64,000 nucleotides of DNA from Paraburkholderia xenovorans LB400. GTDB lineage: Bacteria > Pseudomonadota > Gammaproteobacteria > Burkholderiales > Burkholderiaceae. The stretch covers positions 2,914,001-2,978,000 of the forward strand of contig NC_007952.1 in the NCBI RefSeq assembly GCF_000013645.1, written 5' to 3'. The notes below the pieces were generated by a model. That model saw nothing but the letters and a program-made list of their open reading frames with translations. It searched no databases and was not told the DNA's origin. Below, piece after piece: positions 16,911 to 25,412 of the stretch (within the stretch, counting starts at the first letter, position 1; every line of letters starts with the position of its first letter). A program made the translations under genes and the position numbers.

Positions 16911-19094
16911 TCAGTCGCGCGGAAACGGCGCATCGCGATCCAGTAGTGCGGTCCGAACGAAATGCAGGCAACCGATAATCCTCAGCATGCGGTAGCGCTC
17001 CGCCGTATGAGGCTCCAGTTCTTCCAGATGCGTCTGTGCCGTGCTGATTGCCACGTTGACGGTCGCCAGCGCGCTTCTTAGATGCTTCGCATTGGGTTGA
17101 TCGAACAGCACGGGCAGCGCGCGCACCGCCATATCAATCGACGCCAGCCAGCGAGGCTTTGGTGTGCGGCCACTTACGCCGGTCGCCAGTTGCAACTCGC
17201 CGCGCAGGTCGATGGTGGCGTGCCCCACTTCGAGTGTTGCCAGCATCCATTGCAAGGCGTCGCGGTGCCGATGCGATTGCGTGATGAGCAGCGTGCGCAA
17301 TTGTGACATCAGGTCGTGGGTGCTCGACTGGAAACGCCCGTCGAGACCCGGCAGCGGCGCGGTGCACGCCATTGCGATTTGCCCCCTCAAATGACGCTTG
17401 ATCTTCTCGACGAGCCAGGGCATCTGGGGCGGAAAGATCACCGCGAATGCGACTGCGCACAGCAGCATCGACACGAGAATGGAGAGCCCGTTGTTCATGA
17501 GAACGTCGGGCGCATAGTCGATCACGTTATCGGGGCCGGCCAGCAGGCAGAAGAAAACCGCGAAGCCGACACCGTAGGCCGCCGTTGACCGCCGCGCCAT
17601 GAGAAACGCGCCGAGGCCGAGCGGCAACAGAAGCGCGGCGCACAACAGCGGAAAGCCGTCGATCTTCGGGTAGACGTAAGACAGGAACACGCAACCGAAG
17701 AGAAGCGAGAGCGCGGCCCCGGCGGCAATCTGCAAGGTGAATTTCGGCGGCACGGGCGAGGTCGAGCTCAGGGCGCAGGTGATGGCCGCGCCCGTTACCA
17801 GAAAGCTGCCACCCGGCCAGCCGGAGGCGATCCAGAACCAGCTTGCGGCGCCGACCGCCACGACCGTGCGAACGAATGCGAGTCCCACGACGTATGGACT
17901 GGTCTGCGGCTCGTACCGCGCGCGCGACTTGTCCAGCACATGCTTGCGCGAGTTGGCGAGCGAGAGGTAGATATCGCAGTACGACAGGAATTCACCGACG
18001 AACCGGTGGACCAGTTCCATCGCCGTGACGTAATCCAGCATGGAACGCGGCGCGACCCGTTCGATCTCCCGCTGCGTTTCGCGCGCACGCCGCGCGAGAC
18101 CGGTCTGGAACGCCTTGATGCGCTCCATTAGCTCCGGCATCTCGGGCTCGCCTTTCTGCACCTTCCTGCCGACGTCCACGAGCAGCACGGACAGTTCATC
18201 AAGAAACGGGGAAATGGCCGCAATCGTTTCAGCGGCGCCGCTGCCGCGTAAGCGCTTGAGCAGTTGGTGCAGTGCATGCAGGCGAGCGCATGCATTCATG
18301 AAGTCGCTATTCAGGCGCGCTAGCCGCGCTGCCCGGGCGCGCATGTCGGGGTCTTCGTATGAGGCAAAGGTGCGCGTCGCCTCGAATCCGACGATCTCGT
18401 CGACAAGCGCCGCAAACCGCTTCTCGAACAGATCTACCGGCAATGCCGTCGACAACACGCCTGCGGCGAAATCGGTGAACTCGATAGTCCGCTGTTTCAG
18501 TGTGCGGAAGAGCGTGGTCGTCGCCTGAATCGGGAAGACGAGCGCGCTCACCGCGCTCGAACACAGAATCCCGATCGATACCTCGGCAGCGCGCGTCAAG
18601 GCGGCCAGAAAAAGCGCATTGGGCTGCATCAGCGCCGGAACACCGATCAGCGCCGCCGTATAACCGGCCAGTACGAAGCCGTACCAGCGAAAGTGGCGGT
18701 TTCGGACCGCCGCCGCTGTGCACACGCCTATCCAGCAGGTGAGGCCGAATAAATACAACTCCGGATCCTGCACACAGACGCCGGCCAGCAGAATCGCAAA
18801 CACAGTGCCTACGGCTGTGCCGATCACCCGATAGAAACTCTTCGCGAGCACCATGCCGCTGACGGGCTGCATCAGAACGAAGACCGTGGTCATTGCGGTG
18901 CGCGGCTGCTGGAGGTCGAGCAGCATGGCAATGCCCAGCGCGAGCAGCGCCGCCGCAACCGTCTTGAACAGATGCAGCCAGATCAGCCCGTCGTTGAGCG
19001 CCCAATGGGACGATGCCTTTCTCGCCAGCCTCAGCCAGCGCGAAACGTCTGTTCTTTGGCTCAATGACGGACTACGTGAATATCGGATATCCAT
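16911..19094 (-). CDS. FUSC-family inner membrane transporter-like protein
   Basis: About 727 residues. It has the YccS/AaeB-type architecture: a block of five to six hydrophobic helices (about 45-190), a long soluble helical stretch (about 200-380), a second membrane block (about 400-540; 'GAAITCALSSTSPVPPKFTLQIAAGAALSLLFG') and a soluble C-terminus. Family members export aromatic carboxylic acids or resemble fusaric-acid resistance proteins. No membrane-fusion (AaeA) or outer-membrane partner lies next to it, so the substrate is open. The ATG at 19094 (MDIRYSRSP) is favoured over 19133. Confidence 0.82.
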   Translation of the reverse strand: MDIRYSRSPSLSQRTDVSRWLRLARKASSHWALNDGLIWLHLFKTVAAALLALGIAMLLDLQQPRTAMTTVFVLMQPVSGMVLAKSFYRVIGTAVGTVFAILLAGVCVQDPELYLFGLTCWIGVCTAAAVRNRHFRWYGFVLAGYTAALIGVPALMQPNALFLAALTRAAEVSIGILCSSAVSALVFPIQATTTLFRTLKQRTIEFTDFAAGVLSTALPVDLFEKRFAALVDEIVGFEATRTFASYEDPDMRARAARLARLNSDFMNACARLHALHQLLKRLRGSGAAETIAAISPFLDELSVLLVDVGRKVQKGEPEMPELMERIKAFQTGLARRARETQREIERVAPRSMLDYVTAMELVHRFVGEFLSYCDIYLSLANSRKHVLDKSRARYEPQTSPYVVGLAFVRTVVAVGAASWFWIASGWPGGSFLVTGAAITCALSSTSPVPPKFTLQIAAGAALSLLFGCVFLSYVYPKIDGFPLLCAALLLPLGLGAFLMARRSTAAYGVGFAVFFCLLAGPDNVIDYAPDVLMNNGLSILVSMLLCAVAFAVIFPPQMPWLVEKIKRHLRGQIAMACTAPLPGLDGRFQSSTHDLMSQLRTLLITQSHRHRDALQWMLATLEVGHATIDLRGELQLATGVSGRTPKPRWLASIDMAVRALPVLFDQPNAKHLRSALATVNVAISTAQTHLEELEPHTAERYRMLRIIGCLHFVRTALLDRDAPFPRD

Positions 19095-19408
19095 AGGAAA
19101 GCGCGGCGGTGGTTGCCCGTTGCGGAATTGCACCGCGTCGTGGCCTCATCCGGCGCCAAGGGAAAGACTTTGATTCTAGGACTGTCAAATACGTCTATTA
19201 AGCAGGTTTGCAAGGAACGTCCCTTGTCGCCAGGGTAACAATGCACCAGAATGGCCCATACACACCATTCCCCTGCCCACCCGCAGATGAAATCGGCCTG
19301 TGCGATCCATCCTCATTCACCAAGGGTCCGTTCCACGCGAGGCGGATAATTTATTACGTCGTGCTTGATAAAATTGGCCACATCAATCAGATACATGTGA
19401 GGTCCATG
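19095..19408. other. Divergent intergenic region
   Basis: This should carry the promoters of the FUSC gene (minus) and the DUF4148 gene (plus). An AT-rich patch (GGATAATTTATTACG near 19347) stands out and could include the promoter of the latter. No other gene is recognised. Confidence 0.4.
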
Positions 19409-19750
19409 ATGTTCAGGTCAGTTTTCCCGGTCGTTCTGGTCGCCGCCATTCTTTCCGCGCCGGCAATCACTTTCGCCCAGCAGTCCAATCAGCCGGTAAC
19501 GCGTGCCCAGGTGCGCGCCGAACTCGTCGAACTGGAAAAGGCCGGCTATAACCCGGCACGCGGCGAAGATCCGACGTACCCCGCCGACATCCAGGCGGCT
19601 GAAGCCAAAGTCGCGGCGCAGCGGGCGTCCGCAAACGCATACGGCGGTTCGACCGGCGGCACCTCGGCGACGGGCACAAGCCGCGCTGTGGTCCCCGCTG
19701 TGATTCCGGTGGCCGGCCCGGATAGGCAATCGCTTTACAGCAAGCACTAA
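19409..19750 (+). CDS. DUF4148 secreted protein
   Basis: 113 residues. A signal peptide (residues 1-23, ending TFAQ) is followed by the DUF4148 signature TRAQVRAELVELEKAGYNPARGEDPTYP and AEAKVAAQRA. A Gly/Thr/Ser-rich linker and a short C-terminal tail follow. Such small periplasmic proteins are abundant in Burkholderiales and their function is unknown. Two ATGs lie side by side at 19406 and 19409, and the GAGG site at 19399-19402 is better spaced for the second. A paralogue lies at 23517-23819. Confidence 0.75.
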   Translation: MFRSVFPVVLVAAILSAPAITFAQQSNQPVTRAQVRAELVELEKAGYNPARGEDPTYPADIQAAEAKVAAQRASANAYGGSTGGTSATGTSRAVVPAVIPVAGPDRQSLYSKH

Positions 19751-19776
19751 AGCACTAAAGCGAACAGTGCGATCAG

Positions 19777-19810
19777 GGGGCGCGGGGCCGTGAGGGGCGC
19801 GGGGCCGTGA
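19777..19810. repeat. Two tandem 17-bp G-rich repeats
   Basis: GGGGCGCGGGGCCGTGA occurs twice without a gap (19777-19793 and 19794-19810), then GGG. It lies in the gap between the convergent DUF4148 and sigma factor genes. The G-runs could form a quadruplex, but strand slippage is the simpler origin. Confidence 0.7.
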
Positions 19811-19903
19811 GGGTCGCCGCGCCGCAGGCGTTGTCGGTGCTGGATAACTTCGGCTCGCGAAAAATGAGCCGGATGGCAAGCGGCTCACGTTGCCGCGAAC
19901 GGC

Positions 19904-21790
19904 TCAGTGATCGAGATAGTTTTTCAACGTGCTGATACCATCGGAATGACGCAGCTTCTGCAATGCCTTGTTCTGTATCTGACGAACCCGTTCACGGGTG
20001 ACATCGAACTGGTCCCCGAGTTCTTCCAGCGTATGTTCGGAAACCGCATCGACACCGAAGCGTAGCTTGATCACTTTCGCTTCGCGCGGCGTCAGAACGC
20101 CGAGCGCCGCGTCGATGGCCACGCGCAGATCGGCTTGCAGCAATGCGTCGAGCGGCGCCAGCGTGGATGAGTCCTCGACCATTTCACCGAGCGTGGTGTC
20201 CGCCTCTTCGCCGATCGGGACATCGAGTGATACCGGTTGCCTCGTAACTCGCTGCACGCTGCGCACCTTTTCCTCGCTCATGCCAAGCCGCGCCGCGAGT
20301 TCGCTGGAGCGGGCCGGGCGGCCGGTTTCCTGGCGCATCTCGCCCGCCACCCTCTTGACGCGGTGCATGGCGTCAGCCATATGAACCGGTACGCGTATGG
20401 TACGGCCGTAGTCCGCTATGGCTCGCGAGACCGACTGACGGATCCACCAGGTGGCGTACGTGGAGAACTTGAAGCCACGCCGGTATTCGAAACGATCCAC
20501 GGCCTTCATCAAGCCGATGTTGCCTTCCTGAACCAGATCGAGCAACGGCATGCCGCTCTGAACATATTTCTTTGCGACTGAAACGACGAGCCGCAAGTTC
20601 GCTTCGATCATCGCGCGGCGCGCGTCCTGAAGCTCACGGTCCGCCACGTTCATCTTTCTGCTGATCCATTTCAGCTCCTGCAACGACAAACCTTCGCGCG
20701 CCTCGATCTGTGCGAGTTTTTCCTGCTGGCTGTGAATCGAAGGCGCGCAGCGCATCAACGCCGCGCTGCACGCCGGCGCCGCTGCGGCTGCGCGTGCAAG
20801 CCATTCAGGATCGGTTTCGCTTCCGACGAAGGTTTCGACGAACATGTCGCGCGCCATGCCGCCTTGATTCACGGCGAGCCGCAAAACGTTTCGCTCGATT
20901 CCGCGAATCTCCTCGACCGCCCGCCGCACGTCGGCACTGAGTTCGCCGATTGTCCGTGCGCTGAAACGGATCTGCCCGAGTGTCGATGCGATCAGAACGA
21001 GCGTGGACTGTGCCTCTTCGCGCTGACCGGTTCTTCCGGCAACCGCTGCCCGCCACGATGCAAGCTGTTCGCGCACCTGCGAAAAGATCGCATTGCAGCC
21101 CGCCGTCAATCGGGCGATACGGGCTTCATCGGCCTCGATCGCGCCCGCTGATTCGCTGGCGCTGGTGGGAACACCGCTGTCGGCTTTGCTGCCCGCGGCG
21201 CCCTCCGCCGTCGCACCCTGCATTGCCGGGAGCATTTCGTCGGGCTGCTGTTCGAGGAATCCGTCAACCAGATCGTCGATATCGAGTTCGCCCGCCGCGA
21301 CACGATCCGCGCGCGAGAGTATCGCGTCGACCGTCGCGGGGCGCAAGGCGATCACCTCGAGCATTTCCCGCAAGCAGGCTTCGATACGACGCGCGACGGC
21401 AATTTCGCCTTCGCGCGTCAGGAGCGGGGTCGCGCCCATTTCGCGCAGATAGGCGCGCATCGGATCCGCTGCCGGACCGGGTTCGGATATGGCGATTGTC
21501 AGCGCCGTGGCCGTTTCGTCTTCGGCGACGTCGTCCGGGGCTGATTGCTGGGCAGCGTCGCCCAGCAGAAGCGCGTCGCCGGTGGGCGCAAAATCGCGCA
21601 CGGCAATGCCCACGTCGTTAAACGCTTTGACGATTCCTTCAATGGCGTCTGCCTGTGCAACGCAATCCGGCAGGTGGTCGACTATCTCGGTGTGGGTCAG
21701 GAAGCCGCGCTCCTTGCCGAGCTTCATCAACGCGCGCAACTGCATTTCCCTTGAGTCTTGTTCCATCGACACGTGCACCGCTTTCTCCAT
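19904..21790 (-). CDS. RpoD-like RNA polymerase sigma-70 factor
   Basis: About 628 residues, of group 1 architecture. Region 1.1 (residues 8-60, 'LMKLGKERGFLTHTEIVDHLP') comes first, followed by region 1.2 (DPMRAYLREMGATPLLTREGEIAVARRIE), a non-conserved insert (about 130-360), region 2 (NLRLVVSVAKKYV...GFKFSTYATWWIRQSVSRAIAD), region 3 and region 4 (VTRERVRQIQNKALQKLRH). Replacements in usually invariant places (YGRTIRVPVHMADAMHRV, IQNKALQ for the common IEAKALR) suggest a second RpoD homologue beside the main rpoD. No dnaG or rpsU neighbours are present, as would accompany the housekeeping gene. Starts at 21790 or 21766 are equally possible. Confidence 0.83.
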   Translation of the reverse strand: MEKAVHVSMEQDSREMQLRALMKLGKERGFLTHTEIVDHLPDCVAQADAIEGIVKAFNDVGIAVRDFAPTGDALLLGDAAQQSAPDDVAEDETATALTIAISEPGPAADPMRAYLREMGATPLLTREGEIAVARRIEACLREMLEVIALRPATVDAILSRADRVAAGELDIDDLVDGFLEQQPDEMLPAMQGATAEGAAGSKADSGVPTSASESAGAIEADEARIARLTAGCNAIFSQVREQLASWRAAVAGRTGQREEAQSTLVLIASTLGQIRFSARTIGELSADVRRAVEEIRGIERNVLRLAVNQGGMARDMFVETFVGSETDPEWLARAAAAAPACSAALMRCAPSIHSQQEKLAQIEAREGLSLQELKWISRKMNVADRELQDARRAMIEANLRLVVSVAKKYVQSGMPLLDLVQEGNIGLMKAVDRFEYRRGFKFSTYATWWIRQSVSRAIADYGRTIRVPVHMADAMHRVKRVAGEMRQETGRPARSSELAARLGMSEEKVRSVQRVTRQPVSLDVPIGEEADTTLGEMVEDSSTLAPLDALLQADLRVAIDAALGVLTPREAKVIKLRFGVDAVSEHTLEELGDQFDVTRERVRQIQNKALQKLRHSDGISTLKNYLDH

Positions 21791-22078
21791 CCTGGCTGCA
21801 TGCCTCCACAAGCAAGGTCGACGCGCGTAGCCGCATGCGTTGGGTGGCGCCGACACACTGGCACGGCGCCTGATATGGGCGTAGGCCCAGTGCTTCAGCT
21901 AAAAATTCTAGAAGCCTTGTAGAACGGGATCAATCGGACATCGAAAGAACATCAGTTCCAGATTACACAACAATGGTGCGATGCAGGCGCCTGCTGCAAT
22001 GTGCCGGAAACCTTCGCCGACGCCGGTCAGGGCGGCGGCAAAGGCAGACTGGACACCCAGCAGTTTTAAACTGGCCGG

Positions 22079-23239
22079 TTAGAACATGTGCAACAGTGCA
22101 AGGCGATAAACCATCTGGTTACGTCCCGAGGAAACGTCGGCCGAGCCGGGAATATTGGCAAAGTCGAAATCGGTGCCCGTATTCGCGCTGACCGCGTGTT
22201 GATACGCGCCTTCGAGAAACACCGACGTCCGCGTCGACAGATCGTAATTGAGCTTCAGACTAAGCTGATGCCACTTGGGATCGAATTTCCCGACAGTCGA
22301 GGAAAGGCTTGCCTGCGTATAGGTATAGCACGCACCGAGGTAGAGCGCGGGCGTGAAATGATACAAGCCGCTCACTTCGAAGTTGTCGAACTTCCACGCG
22401 TTCCATGTACCGCCAGCTGGCTGCGTGGTGCCCGTGAAGTACGCGTTCGCCGTCGGATCGTAGACATCCACATGCGAATACGCGAAGCCCACCAGTGCCT
22501 TGCCGATCGTGTAGTTGATGCCGATGCCGATGTTCTGCTGCGACCGCGCATTGAAGGTATTGTCGCTGGTCACCGCCCCGGACGAGTTGGCGGACGCAAC
22601 CGTGGCGGAACTCGCATTGTTCAGCTTGAGATACGACGCACCGATCTGCAGGCCACCGTTCTGGTACTGCGCACCAAAGCCGTACAACCGGTTATTCGAA
22701 AAGCCGCCCGCCTGATTGCTGAACGCGTACATGCCTTCGGCAGTAAAGCCGTGAATGGTCGGCGTAACGTATTTGATCGCGTTGTTGACGCGGAAGGAAT
22801 AGTCGGTGTTGTCGTTGTCGTAGGGATGCGAGAAGAGATATCCCGTCCAGTTGCCATTCGCGGTCATGGGCGAGAACATGTCCACGCTAGGGTCGTACTG
22901 GCGTCCGACCGTCAACGTGCCGTATTGATCCGACGCGATGCCGACATACGCCTGGCGGCCGAACTCCCTGCCGCCTTGCGACATCTTGCCGGTGTTCACG
23001 TCGAAGCCGCTTTCGAGCTGGAACACGGCGTGATACCCGGCACCGAGATCTTCGGTGCCCTTCAGGCCCCAGCGGCTCCCGTAGTCATAGCCGCTTTGCA
23101 TCTGGTATCCGTCATTACCCCTCGCATTGGTCGTGTAATTGAAGCCGTCTTCAATCTTGCCATACAGCGTCACGCTGCTTTGTGCATGCACGGCTGTCGC
23201 AATCATGATTGCGGGCAGCGCTACACCGATTCGTTTCAT
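22079..23239 (-). CDS. OmpC-type general porin
   Basis: About 386 residues. A signal peptide (MKRIGVALPAIMIATAVHA) precedes a mature start QSSVTLYGKIEDGF. A 16-strand outer-membrane barrel of the Burkholderiales trimeric porin family follows, with GSRWGLKGTEDLGAGYHAVFQLE, REFGRQAYVGIASDQYGTLTVGRQYD and the C-terminal YRLALLHMF (terminal Phe needed for BAM insertion). The ATG at 23239 is set by the signal peptide. It stands alone. It probably admits small hydrophilic solutes. Confidence 0.92.
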   Translation of the reverse strand: MKRIGVALPAIMIATAVHAQSSVTLYGKIEDGFNYTTNARGNDGYQMQSGYDYGSRWGLKGTEDLGAGYHAVFQLESGFDVNTGKMSQGGREFGRQAYVGIASDQYGTLTVGRQYDPSVDMFSPMTANGNWTGYLFSHPYDNDNTDYSFRVNNAIKYVTPTIHGFTAEGMYAFSNQAGGFSNNRLYGFGAQYQNGGLQIGASYLKLNNASSATVASANSSGAVTSDNTFNARSQQNIGIGINYTIGKALVGFAYSHVDVYDPTANAYFTGTTQPAGGTWNAWKFDNFEVSGLYHFTPALYLGACYTYTQASLSSTVGKFDPKWHQLSLKLNYDLSTRTSVFLEGAYQHAVSANTGTDFDFANIPGSADVSSGRNQMVYRLALLHMF

Positions 23240-23516
23240 CACCACCGCTAATCCCCTTCCGTTGAATGTTTTGAATACCTTCGTTTTTGTCGACCAGTCA
23301 TGTCTGCCACGCGCTACGGCGTGAAGCCATCGATTGATCGATGCCAAACGTTAAGTGATCCAAATTTCTTCGCGTATCCGCGAAATCGGAAGAGTCCTTT
23401 CCAACCAGCGCAACAACCTGGCTTGCAACCGTAAATCGTTGACAGAGAAGGCACCGGCAGACATCAGCAACGGCTGAACGGTTATGGCCGCCCCGGCGTG
23501 TTGCTCGCGGCAGACA

Positions 23517-23819
23517 CTATTTCCGGGGTCCGCCTGATTCCGACGTGCCCTGGTCATCCGCACCGTAGCCGGCCTGCGCACCGGTATGGCCGACGGCGCG
23601 ACGTGCGGCGACTGCTGCTTCGGCCGCAAGGATGTCTTCCGGGTAATGCGGGTCGCTGCCCGCGCCGGGGCGCCATCCTGTCTGCTCCAGTTCAACCAGT
23701 TCGGCTCTTACCTGAGCGCGCGTAAGGGGAGCCGTCGATTGCGCGAACGCAAGGGTGGGAATAGCGGCGGCAAGCGCGACGGACGCGACGAGCACGCCGT
23801 GTGCGAACGTAGACTTCAT
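23517..23819 (-). CDS. DUF4148 secreted protein
   Basis: 100 residues. A signal peptide ending LAFAQ precedes TRAQVRAELVELEQTGWRPGAGSDPHYPEDI and AEAAVAARRA, the DUF4148 signature. A Gly-rich tail ends SGGPRK. It is paralogous to the gene at 19409, with the same motif order. Function is unknown and probably periplasmic. It is flanked by porin and flavodoxin genes without an obvious operon link. Confidence 0.78.
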   Translation of the reverse strand: MKSTFAHGVLVASVALAAAIPTLAFAQSTAPLTRAQVRAELVELEQTGWRPGAGSDPHYPEDILAAEAAVAARRAVGHTGAQAGYGADDQGTSESGGPRK

Positions 23820-24178
23820 GTCGAAGAACCTCGTGGAGACTGGATGGTTTGAGCAACAGCGAGTGTTAGTACAGGCTCGCGCAGTCTAGCCATGTCCCTG
23901 CGAATCGTTAACCGCCGCACGTGGAAAGAATTGTTGCCGAAAACGCGATGTTTAGACGCAAATCGCAATAGCCGCGGCTCGAACTCACGCAGCGTTCAAC
24001 GAATCCGACGGCACCTCGCCTGCGGCGCACGCCCCGATGTCGTCATGCAGATCGTCGGTCGCCGCAGTCAGTCGTGCGACGAACTGTTGCCGCCGACGGT
24101 ATGCAGATCACGCCTTACTTGCGCCCACTTCCCGTTGCCTTCCATCCGTCATGCCGGGGCTGCAACGCGCGATGCGGA
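23820..24178. other. Intergenic, no gene seen
   Basis: This contains the promoter of the DUF4148 gene and the 3' end of the flavodoxin gene. Open frames here overlap neighbours and lack ribosome sites or recognisable protein sequence. I saw no RNA or repeat. Confidence 0.45.
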
Positions 24179-24706
24179 CTATGCCGCACATTCCATTGCC
24201 AGCAGCGTATCGAGCCGGCGGCAGATTTGCGCTTCGAACTTTGCGCGCAGTGTTCCGTCGTAGCCGCGCCGCAGATCGGACGCATCAAAGGCACAGGTTG
24301 CGATTGCGAACTTGCCCGACGCTTCGCCCATCTGGTCGAATGCCGAGTCGCTGCCCCGCTTGCGGAGCGTGCAGAAGAACGCGATATGCCGGACGCACGC
24401 GCCGTTATGCTTTAACCACGTCTCTACCGGCGCAGACGCGAAACCGGCCCACACCGGAGAGCCGACTACAACGGCGTCGTAGTCCTGCAAGCGGTGTATG
24501 GGCGGCATGACATCGACAGGACGGCGCCACAGTATGTCTACGAGCGAGCGCAAATATCCGCGCACGCCCTTGCGAAGTGCATGCTTTTCCGTCTCGCGAA
24601 CGGGTTCGATATCTGCGCCGAGCTCGAGTGCGAGCATTTCCGCAATGCGGCGAGTCGTACCGCTACGGGTGTAATAGACGACCAGAATTTTGTATTGATC
24701 CGACAT
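24179..24706 (-). CDS. Flavodoxin-domain protein
   Basis: 175 residues. A flavodoxin fold with the FMN phosphate loop YYTRSGTTRRIAEML (residues 10-24), the isoalloxazine loop VVVGSPVWAGFASAPVETWL (about 80-100), and a third region around FFCTLRKRGSDSAF (about 111-124). The protein resembles HemG/menaquinone-dependent or MioC-like flavodoxins more than electron-transfer flavodoxins. It should bind FMN and act in cytosolic redox. The ATG at 24706 has a strong GGAGGAG site. An FNR-like box sits about 80 bases upstream. Confidence 0.85.
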   Translation of the reverse strand: MSDQYKILVVYYTRSGTTRRIAEMLALELGADIEPVRETEKHALRKGVRGYLRSLVDILWRRPVDVMPPIHRLQDYDAVVVGSPVWAGFASAPVETWLKHNGACVRHIAFFCTLRKRGSDSAFDQMGEASGKFAIATCAFDASDLRRGYDGTLRAKFEAQICRRLDTLLAMECAA

Positions 24707-24779
24707 GGCTCTCCTCCTTCATGCGTCATCCGGCGTGGATACGCACAGCTTCAGCTTAAAGAGCCAATGACCTCGCAGC

Positions 24780-24793
24780 ATGATCCAGGTCAA
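24780..24793 (-). promoter_or_regulatory. FNR/Anr-like box upstream of the flavodoxin gene
   Basis: On the minus strand the sequence is TTGAC-CTGG-ATCAT, matching eight of ten specific bases of TTGAT-N4-ATCAA. Its centre is about 80 bases before the flavodoxin ATG, with a weak -10 candidate (TTTAAG, 24755-24760) at near class II spacing. Low-oxygen induction of a flavodoxin would make sense, but the site is degenerate. The rest of the 24707-25020 gap shows nothing else. Confidence 0.4.
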
Positions 24794-25020
24794 CCTGTCA
24801 GGCAGCGACTCGGAGGCAATGAACCACGACCCCTGCGACAAAACCGCGCAGAGGTCTTTCGTATTACGTAACCTTCAGCAAGCGGAGGAATGCAGAACAG
24901 GGGTCGGCCGCAGCACGCCGCGCAATCGTCTCTCGATCCGCCCTATTGCTCACCGCCCGTTCGTGTTGAATCGTCTGGTAGGTAATCGACGACTACGTTT
25001 CTTTCGGACGATCGCCGAAA

Positions 25021-25263
25021 CTATCTGACTGCCCAGACAAAACCACAGTCTTTGCAGGCGACAGTAGCCGCTAGCGCGACCTCGATGTGCGCCGAACGCG
25101 CCTGCTCGTTGCTGGAAAAGCAAAGCGACTCATGCATGTCGGCCCCGTAGGCATACGTCAGATCGTGCGAGTCGCATACGACACACTCTCCAGACGTAGC
25201 TCCGCTGACGGAGCGCGCACCCTTATCACGTGAAGGTGCGGGCTGAACTGGCGTTTGCGTCAT
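25021..25263 (-). CDS. Small zinc-ribbon-like protein
   Basis: 80 residues. Two Cys pairs, CVVC at about 28-31 and CKDC at about 70-73, are spaced as in a zinc ribbon around a short alpha/beta core. The N-terminal 25 residues are Ser/Ala/Arg-rich and probably disordered. I do not recognise a family. The ATG at 25263 has GGTGGAA about 10 bases upstream. It is flanked by the flavodoxin and porin genes and oriented with both, but separated by long gaps. Confidence 0.5.
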   Translation of the reverse strand: MTQTPVQPAPSRDKGARSVSGATSGECVVCDSHDLTYAYGADMHESLCFSSNEQARSAHIEVALAATVACKDCGFVWAVR

Positions 25264-25330
25264 CTATGCTTTTCCACCTTGATTATGTCTGCTGCCGTAT
25301 AACCGGCGCGGCGCAATTGGCCGCAAGAAA

Positions 25331-25361
25331 CATCGAAGCCGATAAGGTATCGGCTTCGATG
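25331..25361 (-). terminator. Rho-independent terminator of the porin gene at 25413
   Basis: A perfect 14-bp stem, CATCGAAGCCGATA (25331-25344) and TATCGGCTTCGATG (25348-25361), with a three-base loop. On the minus strand it comes 52 bases after the porin stop and is followed by TTTCTT. This is the cleanest terminator in the window. Confidence 0.85.
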
Positions 25362-25412
25362 TTCATTCACGCGTGGATCACCAATCCACGTCGTCCGATA
25401 CGAACTCGCGTC

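Noticed and set aside
22066..22080. CAGTTTTAAACTGG palindrome after the porin at 22079
   Set aside because: AT-centred with no T-run or GC stem. Not a convincing terminator or operator.
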